In this document: piece by piece, positions 8,555 to 16,992 of the stretch
Layout: each line of letters begins with the position of its first letter
How positions within the stretch are numbered: the first letter of the stretch is position 1
Assembly (NCBI GenBank): GCA_024196135.1
Contig: JAMQCK010000726.1
Location: forward strand, 1-16,992
Length of the DNA stretch: 16,992 bases
Origin: Pleurotus ostreatus/Saccharomyces cerevisiae fusant
Lineage: Eukaryota; Opisthokonta
Reading direction: 5' to 3'
Notes under the pieces: generated by a model
Seen by the model: only the letters and a program-made list of their open reading frames with translations
The model's database searches: none
Told to the model about the DNA's origin: nothing
Translations under genes and position numbers: made by a program

Positions 8555-10250
8555 GATGGGCATCCTCTCTTGTCTCCCACCCTCATCTCACCCCCACCAT
8601 CCGCTTACCCTCTATTCTTGCCACCATCCGCCGACATCGACGCCTACGATGACTTGCAAGTGCCGTCAATGTTCTCTCGGGTTTGCTCAATGCTACGACG
8701 AGGGGCAGCCCAAGGGTGAGCCACTCGAGTCGTGCGGCGTGTCTTCGTCGCTGACCTTCAACGTCAGATATGTTCGACATGTACACGACCTTAAAGCTCC
8801 CAATGGCTCGCAAGTTCGAGCAATATCGCCCGAGATAGCCCAATGCCACGACGTCGGACCCCCAATGATCCGCCACTCGGCCCTCGCGCCTGCTCTTGCC
8901 GCTGACCTTCCTCGAACTCCCCTCAAATCTTTTCAGCTCATGATGACTCTCAAGCGCATCAATGTATCCCGGGCTTGCTAATTGAGGTGCTGATGGTGCA
9001 GCCCAATGGTATGTTACTCGACAGTTCTTCATGTTCTTCACGCTGATCCTGTCACCAGATATCGCCAAATGTCAGCCTTTACCTTCGTCAACTCCCTGAC
9101 GCCGCGCAAGAGCGCCAATACCCTCCCGAGCTCGCCTAATGCCACGGACACGGGCAGCTCAATGGTGCGCCACTCGGTTGTTGCTCGTGTTCCCCTCCCT
9201 AATCAAACTTCTCAGATCCTCGCCGCGTCGCCTTTTCAAGCTCGTGATGCGTGGACATGGCATCAATGTACCCTAGTATCGGCTAAGCCCAATGTTGTAG
9301 GGACCAGGTAGCCTAATGGTGCGCCATCTACTTTCCTTCGTGTTCCCCAATTGACGATCGTCTTCAGAACTCGTAAGCGCTCAGCCGCCGAGGTAGACAA
9401 CCCCCGGATGCCACGCAAGAGCATCAATGACCGCGTGAGCTCGCCCAATGACGCGAAGACCGGGAAGCTCACTGGTGCGTGGCAACCGTTATCTCTTGCG
9501 CTCTGTTCTGACTACCTTAATCAGACTTTTTTGACGTCGCCTTTGGAACCTGCAGAACCCCTCACGCCCCAGCCACCAAGCGGCAATGTTCGCGAGCTTG
9601 ATCTCAACCATCACGATGCCCAATTGAGGACCGGCGCTATCCAATTGGACTCCTCCCGCGCGTCGAAGCAACGAGGTCGGCAGGCCAATGCTATCATTCG
9701 TCGGTCAGAACCTCGACAGAGGACCAGCGCCCAAGTCGCAATGTGCTTTTCCTTAACCTCGAGTCACCGTCTCGAACCGCCTTCAATCGGCAACTTTGTC
9801 GCAGAAATTTCTCGGTGTGCGTGGTTCAAAGTGACGGTTGATCGCGGTCTGACGCCGTCTCTAGTTCTACCGAGGGCAGACATCTATGAAGGACGACTTC
9901 CCGTCACCCTCGACGACTTCCCGGCCCCGGTATGCTCTCGCTGCGCCTCTCGTGGGCTGATGGTCCTCTCCCCAGATCATAGCATGCGGGCTTCACCTTC
10001 GGATGCGCCCTCATACCTGGACACGCAGGTGCTCCACTGGACAGTCGCTTCGGTGGCTCTTGCAACGGCTATCTAGATGGCTGTTCCCCATCGTCGTTTC
10101 GACGGCGGTGGGTAATTTTTTCCTCCTTATCTCCTTCTGGAGATTTTTCGCCTGTATATTGTCCTTCCGCGCTGGTTCTTGGGTTTGTATATAGCGAAGG
10201 GATGCGCGGCGTATGGCTTGTCTCGTGTGGTGTGCATTGTATTTGTATGG
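8555..10250 (+). ncRNA. Unit D: spliced, repeat-structured RNA gene (6 modules)
   Basis: Modules lie at 8648-8715, about 8806-8867, 8942-9008, 9098-9164, 9246-9318 and 9407-9474. Predicted introns are 8716-8767, 9009-9058 (donor GTATGT), 9165-9215, 9319-9367, 9475-9524, 9815-9864 and 9930-9975. The intron after module 2 has lost its donor (AT at 8868-8869) and has no AG at the usual place, so modules 2 and 3 probably form one exon of 241 nt. Modules 5 and 6 both carry GAUGC/GCAUC (9246-9264, 9407-9425). A long open frame crosses 9351-10076, but it reads through four predicted introns and is not open at the matching place in A-C, so I treat it as chance. From the conserved ATG the spliced frame ends within module 2 (about 87 codons). 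Transcript ends are estimates. Confidence 0.55.
10043..10144 (+). other. Unit D 3' hairpin cluster with U-run
   Basis: H1 is 10043-10058 (AGUCGC, loop UUCG, GUGGCU). H2 is 10065-10084 (ACGGCUAU, loop CUAG, AUGGCUGU; eight pairs with sequence quite unlike unit A). H3 is 10087-10112, loop UUCG, with eleven unbroken pairs; its closing pair is U-A where A-C have C-G, and its sixth pair is C-G where A and C have C-A and B has U-A. A run of six T lies at 10116-10121. H4 is 10129-10144 (AUCUCC, loop UUCU, GGAGAU). This copy gives the clearest compensatory changes. Confidence 0.74.
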
Positions 10251-10330
10251 CATGTTTGGGTTGATACAAGGTGCCTTTGCGGGTCGGTCTTGCTGGACTC
10301 GAGAGTTTCAACCTTGATACGTGATGTTGA

Positions 10331-10751
10331 ACACGGATGAATGACGGCGTCAGCATTCCCGATCTTCTCCTCTTATGAGCATAACGCGCGCGCCTTTACG
10401 GCGGATTCCAGCACAAGATCCGGCCAGCAACAGCGCTATTGTCCACAACTGCGACAGCGGGCTGGCGAGGTTCCCGCATACGTAGTTTCTACGCCGTCGG
10501 ACAGACCCGCCGCATCCACCGTCGCTTCGGCCCTCAGGTCCATGTCGCGGAAGCTCTTCAAAAGCGAGTCACGGTCGCGAAAGCGCTTGGTTCTCGCCAT
10601 ATCCGAACGACCTAAGCTGAGGCATTTGGCCCTAAGACGGATTGGCAGTCTCGTACTGCCTCGATAAACAAGTATACATTCGGTATGGCCATGTACAGGA
10701 TACAGGATACAGGGGAACAACAGACACAAAACGCGTAGCTCGCATGACCGA
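10331..10751. other. Intergenic stretch right of the array
   Basis: No gene is firmly supported. On the minus strand a 54-codon frame (10436-10600) starting MARTKRFRDRD is charged and could be a small exon, with a possible GTATGC donor inside it, but no convincing acceptor or second exon was found. The rest is presumably the 3' flank of the gene at 10752. Confidence 0.4.
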
Positions 10752-11668
10752 TCAATCCTCGAGCGGAAGCTCCTCGAGAAGCGTGGCCGGCTTGCTCTCT
10801 GTAGCACGACATGGCATGCGAAGCATTTTGACGGCAACATTGTTGACGACGAGTTCGACCTTGTAGCCATCATACGTGACAAAGGATTCGCTCGCCACCT
10901 TCGAAAGCTGGTCGACGCCGAAAATGTACTCCTGAGATTTGATCTCTCGCCGAACATCGAGGGCGTCGCGGAAATAAACATGCAATCCGCGGGGCCGTCT
11001 CCTTGGCTGTCGAGTCTTGTTGTCACAGAACTGAAAGGTGATAGAGCGCCCCGCGTCCTGGTGCCCCTGCCAGAAGCGCATATGATAGCTCTGGCCGGGG
11101 ATATCGACGAGCTGCAATGTCGTGTCCGCGGGATCGGGATTACCCTACATATGCGTTGGTCCTACGCGTAGCAATCGCTGTGAAAGAGACGCACCCCTTT
11201 GATGTCGCTGTTGGCGTATGCTTTACGCGCCTGCTCCATCCCAGCTTCAACGCTTCCACACTCCGCTATGAACATCAATCGCATGACCTCCTCGGACAGT
11301 CGCGTATAGGTGACGGTGCCCTTGAGAGCAGTTGCTAATCCGCTAACAGGCGTCATCGGGGTCCCGGGAGGAATGGCCAAGTAGGGGGGAAGCCTGAGAT
11401 ATTGATAAACGTATGCGTATTCGGCGGGCTGTTTCCCAGGCGCAAGAGTCCCGTTCAAGGTGGCCATCATGCGCTCGGTCGCGGCAATTAACGGATCGGT
11501 CGAGCCCGCGGCGGCGTGGTTAGATGCAGGCTGTTGAGAAGCCTGAGTGGCTGATTGCTTCGTGAGGTGCTCGAGTGAGTCGCGGGCAGCGCGCTGCTTG
11601 GCGCTACGATCTGGCTGTTTCCTCGACGATCCGAGTTGCTGTGACGGCCGTCGACGCGTGTTAGCCAT
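10752..11668 (-). CDS. Unrecognised two-exon protein, 288 aa
   Basis: Exon 1 (11668 down to 11195, 158 codons) and exon 2 (11144 down to 10752, TGA at 10752-10754) join across a 50-nt phase-0 intron, 11145-11194, with donor GTGCGT and acceptor TGTAG. Splicing removes the stop that otherwise closes exon 1 and restores one frame, which is good evidence for a real gene. Residues 1-50 are basic and rich in Gln and Ser (MANTRRRPSQQ...), possibly a disordered or nuclear-targeting tail. A compact part from about residue 80 includes LPPYLAIPPGTPMTPVSGL and a helical stretch TRLSEEVMRLMFIAECGSV. The C-terminal part has mixed strand-like segments (YDGYKVELVVNNVAVKML) and an acidic end, LLEELPLED. There is no transmembrane segment, signal peptide or known catalytic motif. 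I cannot assign a function. The fold could be globular and fungus-specific. Confidence 0.65.
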
Positions 11669-12229
11669 TGGGGTATACGCTGTATCCGATAAGCCGTTGT
11701 CCTAGTATGTGGCGAGCGAATCAACGAACACGCGTGGGAAGATGGCCGTTGGTACCAAATCGCGATCACTCAGATATATTGGCCTCGTGACACGTAGTCA
11801 CATCTGTGACATGTATGCCGGCGGGGGACGGTTGAGTCTTGTTACAGTACCGTACAGTACTCCAGATCTCTTCGAATCTCATACTGACGCGCTGAAGAAG
11901 ACTCTTTTGGGGTCCTCGACCCCAAATTCATCGTTTGGTTGGTCCCAATTATATTCGCACCGCAAATACTACAGTCGCCATCGAGGGCGAGCGTCTGGGT
12001 GTGGGGGTGCTTGCGAAGGTCGCGTCGACACGCGAGAAGTCATCAATGACGTGAACCAAGCCGAAGAACGTTGTCCGCCAGGCATGGACTCCCTGAATCG
12101 TAGGTCTCCCAGCACGTCTGGTGTCCTTCTTAACTTGCGCATTGCGGCTGGACTTCCTCGCGGTTCTGATGATTGAGCTCTGACAACTCAAGTGTGGCTT
12201 CACTTCGGTCTCGCAGGCGGACCGGTATG
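11669..12229. other. Intergenic stretch between the orphan gene and the kinase relic
   Basis: It holds the upstream region of the minus-strand gene at 11668 and open frames on both strands without recognisable domains. The minus-strand frame of the kinase relic stays open down to 11949 and may include its eroded C-terminal end, but no kinase motif is visible there. Confidence 0.45.
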
Positions 12230-12550
12230 CGAGAAAGACCAAGGCGAGGACCCAAAGCAGAGCCTCGAGGTCTTGGCGGTAGTGGTGAGGAATGGCGTCG
12301 TGATGTTTCCAGTTTCACTCGATGGCCATGAATTGCAAGGTGCCCCTGCGGCCAACGCAATTTGCATGCTCGGCGTCAGTGACACCTACGTGGGTAGCGT
12401 CGCCTGCGATGTCCCAGTCATTGATGACCGCTGTAAGGCCGCGATGCATTTTGTTGAGAGTGAGAGTAAGAACAAGGGGACTCTAATGAACATGCCTGCC
12501 ACGAGGCTGCGGCGCGCAACCGCCTTGTGGACACCGTGTGGCAGCTTCCT
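12230..12550 (-). pseudogene. FunK1-like protein kinase relic
   Basis: Read on the minus strand, fragments follow kinase order. The first is VHKAVARRSLVAG (about 12530-12495). Then, in another frame, comes GRHVH-stop-SP where a catalytic HRDxSxxN loop would be. Next are VINDWDIAG, with DWD (12411-12419) in the place of the Mg-binding DFG; GTLQFMAIE (12318-12344), like the conserved T-F-M-S/A-I-E segment of FunK1 kinases; and HHYRQDLEALLWVL (about 12287-12246), matching the RHDLES/F segment. Lesions are a frame change near 12490, a TAG at 12483-12485 destroying the catalytic loop, and a TGA at 12315-12317. The N-lobe was not found in 12560-13120. FunK1 (a fungal kinase family expanded in Basidiomycota) is the best match from memory of its motifs. 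The copy cannot be catalytic as written. Confidence 0.55.
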
Positions 12551-13122
12551 TGAGTGACAGAGCTACCTTTCACCAAATCGATTTATAAAGCTTTTTTGCG
12601 GCCTCGGTGGTCGGTCTAGACGTCGCATTGGTGTCCCTGGCACGTAGGAAGGAAGGAAAAAATCGAGTTGACCGCCGCTTTGCGGAAGAAAAGAGAGAGT
12701 TTCTGGATAGACTGGCCTGGTCGCCTCGGATGCCACAATCCGCTGAGGTATACATGCTGACGGTGGACCTGCTGCATATGGTGAAGGCCGAGCGCCTGTC
12801 GCGAGCGATGCGCAGACAGACGGCGATCGAAGAAGAGGATTGCGAGTGAAGTCCACGTCGTTGGTGATCATGAAGTGTGTGTGCGTCGGCAGTGGCAGAC
12901 GATCGAGTATCATGTTGACGACCAGGAGGGGGAGCTGTCGTATTTACTGGAGCAAAAGCATGCCTTCCTCCGCTAGGATGCGCCTTCAGGATGATCTGCA
13001 ACAAAGGGGCCGTAGTGCGTGTCCATTGGACGACTGAAGCGGGTCGAGGAAAACTTGATGTGGATGAGCAGACGAGGGATTTGATAAAGGTGTGTGTATT
13101 ATAGGCAGCGTAGATGGTATGG
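12551..13122. other. Stretch with possible further kinase remnants
   Basis: Minus-strand frames here are long but low in recognisable content, and no kinase N-lobe motif was identified. If the relic at 12230-12550 was once full length, its first half should lie here in eroded form. No intact gene is supported. Confidence 0.4.
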
Positions 13123-13156
13123 TCAATGCAGTAGCTCCTCGTGTACATAGAAATGT
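13123..13156 (-). CDS. Possible last exon of the TMEM70-like gene
   Basis: If the GTGAGT at 13200-13205 is used, a 49-nt intron (13157-13205) with a CTCAC branch-like site and a GCAG end joins codon CG|A to a short exon coding RHFYVHEELLH and a TGA at 13123-13125. The product would be 274 rather than 264 residues. Intron length and signals fit the other genes in the window, but the gain in coding sequence is small and unproven. Confidence 0.35.
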
Positions 13157-13201
13157 CTGCTTAACAAGTGAGAAGACGCGGAGGAAGGTTCAGAAGCGCA
13201 C

Positions 13202-13996
13202 TCACCGAATGACTTTCCCTACTTCCCTGCATACGCCGTAGCCCTCCTCTCCCCAGACCACAAGCCAACGCCCGATTACTTCCCCCTTGTCATTTAAGGT
13301 CTCCGCCACGACCTGCTCGGTTCCCGGAACGACGCTGTCCGCTGGTCTTTGTAGGTACGGCGCAAGCATCCAAGTCGCCAGCGGCCGCTCGGTCTTCACA
13401 AGCGCCTCCGTCATGTATACCTGCGATACGTGTCCAATCGTAAGCATCGTATTCCAAAGCACACCATATCGTCCACGCACCCTCGTCGTCCTCTCCCTCA
13501 AGAACACACTCCAGGTATTCATCTCCACCACCTCCCCACCCGGCCGCGCCGCATCCCTCAACTTCCGCAACCGCGTCACGTACGGCCCGCACCCCCACGC
13601 TACGAGCCCCGTGCTGATGCCTGACGTTGCGAGCACGGTGCCCGTGAGCGAGATGAGCGCGACCGGGCTCAGGCTCGACTGCGTGAGGAACATGACGGGC
13701 ACCGCGGCGCTCGTCAGCGCGAGCGTCGACATCGTCACGTATTTGAGCTTGCGCATCGTCGGGGCGAGGGGTCCGCGGTAAGAGACGACCTCCTCGAGTT
13801 TGTCATTGGTGAATGTGGAGGGAGGGGAGGGGGAGGAAGGCTTGGCCGCCGCGTCTTGATGTCGTAGAAAAGACGCGTGAAAGGAACGTTGTGATAGTCT
13901 AGGCAAGCATGCAAGTCTTGCGTAGGATGCAGACACTAGCGACGGCCGAGGGAGGGTGCGACATGAGCGCGCCAGTGAAGGTAATGAGCGCAACAT
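13202..13996 (-). CDS. TMEM70/TMEM186/TMEM223-family mitochondrial membrane protein
   Basis: 264 residues from the ATG at 13994-13996. The upstream in-frame extension has only a TTG, so the ATG start is preferred. Residues 1-45 form a typical mitochondrial targeting sequence: rich in Arg, Ser and Leu, no acidic residues, and RSFHAS near residue 38 as a likely processing region. EVVSYRGPLAPTMRKLKYV (about 69-87) resembles the Y-x-G-x-L/M-A start of the TMEM70 superfamily. Two hydrophobic segments follow (about 88-106 and 112-134), then CGPYVTRLRKL and a soluble C-terminal domain. Animal members act in assembly of inner-membrane complexes (ATP synthase for TMEM70, complex I for TMEM186). The role in this fungus is inferred. 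The TGA stop (13202-13204) lies inside a perfect GTGAGT donor, so the mature C-terminus may instead come from a small second exon at 13123-13156. Confidence 0.68.
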   Translation of the reverse strand: MLRSLPSLARSCRTLPRPSLVSASYARLACLPRLSQRSFHASFLRHQDAAAKPSSPSPPSTFTNDKLEEVVSYRGPLAPTMRKLKYVTMSTLALTSAAVPVMFLTQSSLSPVALISLTGTVLATSGISTGLVAWGCGPYVTRLRKLRDAARPGGEVVEMNTWSVFLRERTTRVRGRYGVLWNTMLTIGHVSQVYMTEALVKTERPLATWMLAPYLQRPADSVVPGTEQVVAETLNDKGEVIGRWLVVWGEEGYGVCREVGKVIR

Positions 13997-14537
13997 GAGC
14001 GTCGGAGGCAAAGTGCAAGCGCGCGCTAATGCCTCTTCCCGATCTGGCAGTCATTGTTCTCGGCTTCCGTGACGCGCCCTACCGGCACGGCGCCCAGTTG
14101 TCAAGTCCTCATGACACCCGCTAGCCGAGCTCGAGCGGACACAAGTACAAGCTCCTTACCCGGTCTTCAAGCTGGTGGCTTTCACCCAAGTTCGTACAAA
14201 AGAATGCATCCAATGACCCTTGGCAAAAATACATTGACATGCCTAAAGCCATGCATAACAGTAGCTATGCTCGTGAGGTGGGGTTGGGGGAACAAGGGGC
14301 GTAACTAAAAGCACGTAGCGACGTAATAGTGTATCCGACAGTAAAGTACAGGTGAATAGGTGTGCAATGTACTTTTAGTAACGACGATGGGGAAGCGGCA
14401 GCGCGTCAGTGAGGTGGGCAGGCGAGTCGATCTAGCGGCGGAGTTGGGCCGCGGCGGGACAGCGGGGCGACAGCAAGTGCGACGACAGCGAGGGGGCAAC
14501 GACGAAGAGAAAGCGAAGGGAGGAAGGGGCTAATCGC
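13997..14537. other. Intergenic region between the HSP70 3' end and the TMEM70-like start
   Basis: Both neighbours are on the minus strand, so this holds the 3' UTR of HSP70 (right part) and the promoter of the TMEM70-like gene (left part). No gene, RNA motif or repeat was recognised. Confidence 0.5.
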
Positions 14538-16833
<2,296 letters not shown>

Positions 16834-16874
16834 GGCGGTCAGGAAGGAAACGCTGAGCGGAATGTGACGCTCGT

Positions 16875-16886
16875 CCAAATTTTAAG
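16875..16886 (-). promoter_or_regulatory. AT-rich core promoter element of the HSP70 gene
   Basis: On the minus strand CTTAAAATTTGG lies about 42-53 bp ahead of the ATG at 16833, in an otherwise GC-rich region. It is the only TATA-like stretch between the heat shock element and the start. The assignment rests on position and base composition only. Confidence 0.35.
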
Positions 16887-16910
16887 AGGGCGCGCGTACG
16901 TAAGCATTCG

Positions 16911-16923
16911 GAAAGTTCCAGAA
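16911..16923 (-). promoter_or_regulatory. Heat shock element
   Basis: The minus strand reads TTCTGGAACTTTC, a perfect three-unit array (TTCnnGAAnnTTC) of the heat shock factor site, 78-90 bp upstream of the start codon. A CACGTG E-box lies just further upstream (16925-16930). The site fits known heat induction of mitochondrial HSP70 genes in fungi. Confidence 0.78.
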
Positions 16924-16992
16924 TCACGTGGCGGCTACCTCCGTTTCCCGCCGACGCGTCACCTCGAGTCCGACGGCGACACGTCGCTCGCC

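Larger units (their letters stand above)
1655..10330 (+). repeat. Direct tandem array of four related transcription units (A-D)
   Basis: Four units repeat head to tail. Their promoter boxes (ACATAAGCGG) lie near 1880, 4052, 6407 and 8529, giving periods of about 2.1-2.4 kb. Each has the same order: promoter, modules of about 150 bp, a 3' domain rich in CAATG, a cluster of hairpins, a T-run and a TGTATGTA-type tail. A matches C, and B matches D, in promoter spacing, first-module sequence (GATGGC versus GACGAC/GATGAC) and tail. This suggests duplication of an A-B pair about 4.5 kb long (A to C about 4.53 kb, B to D about 4.48 kb). Module counts are A 7, B 5, C 7 and D 6. No transposase, reverse transcriptase or terminal repeats bound the array. 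The outer boundaries given are approximate. Confidence 0.85.

Noticed and set aside
9351..10076. 241-codon open frame in unit D
   Set aside because: It runs through four predicted introns, has no counterpart in units A-C, and shows no domain. The region is GC-rich and low in stops by chance.
3609..10121. Hairpin plus T-run as an RNA polymerase III or bacterial-type terminator
   Set aside because: The transcript appears spliced and is followed by polyadenylation-like TGTATGTA sites, which points to RNA polymerase II. A T-run could end Pol III transcripts, but no internal A/B boxes were found.
1880..10330. Array as a multi-exon protein gene family with repeated Cys motifs (QC-x5-QC-x6-QW)
   Set aside because: CAATG spacing in steps of 21 and 24 makes one frame look repetitive, but after splicing that frame meets TG|A stops, and exon lengths do not keep frame between copies. 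Not fully excluded for ancestral copies.
1880..10330. Array as a CRISPR or as a transposon
   Set aside because: Repeats are diverged exon-intron modules, not short identical repeats with spacers. No transposase, reverse transcriptase or terminal repeats border the array.
10436..10600. Small minus-strand frame starting MARTKRFRDRD as a separate gene
   Set aside because: Only 54 codons, no convincing splice partner, no recognisable family. Mentioned in the intergenic entry instead.

Overview
The window looks like nuclear DNA of a basidiomycete fungus, probably an agaricomycete. The sequence is GC-rich. Introns are very short (46-55 nt), with GTGCGY/GTRNGY donors, CTRAY branch sites and YAG acceptors. 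One gene is mitochondrial HSP70 with seven short-intron exons. A decayed kinase resembles FunK1, a family expanded in mushrooms.

Layout. Bases 1-1104 hold the last two exons of a plus-strand Pro/Ser-rich protein that runs off the left edge. Bases 1105-1770 are intergenic and carry a 108-bp MITE-like foldback element between TA dinucleotides. Bases 1770-10330, half of the window, are a direct tandem array of four related units (A, B, C, D). To the right are an unrecognised two-exon gene (10752-11668, minus), a FunK1-like kinase relic (12230-12550, minus), a TMEM70-like mitochondrial membrane protein (13202-13996, minus) and the mitochondrial HSP70 gene (14538-16833, minus). A perfect three-unit heat shock element lies upstream of the HSP70 start.

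The array is the main discovery candidate. Each unit has a conserved promoter (ACGTGA element plus ACATAAGCGG box), then 5-7 modules of about 150 bp, a longer 3' domain, and a polyadenylation-like tail. Each module is an exon of about 95-110 nt followed by an intron of about 50 nt. Every well-preserved module exon ends in two small stem-loops. In hairpin A the arms vary as GACGC/GCGUC, GAUGC/GCAUC, GGCGC/GCGCC and GAUGGC/GCCGUC. In hairpin B they vary as GAGCU/AGCUC, GGGCU/AGCCC and GAGGU/ACCUC. These are paired, compensatory changes. A CAAUG sequence follows hairpin A, opens the loop of hairpin B, and follows hairpin B directly before the splice donor. Each unit ends in a run of hairpins with UUCG-type loops, also covarying, then a U-run and a last hairpin. 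Exon lengths are not conserved modulo 3, and spliced reading frames close early. I read the array as a family of spliced, structured RNA genes, largely or wholly noncoding. Short peptides from a conserved upstream ATG remain possible.

Units A and C resemble each other, as do B and D, so a two-gene block of about 4.5 kb was probably duplicated. B, C and D carry a few splice-site lesions, so not every copy need be fully functional. Nothing in the window shows the role of the RNA. The flanking genes are ordinary chromosomal genes with no evident functional link to it.
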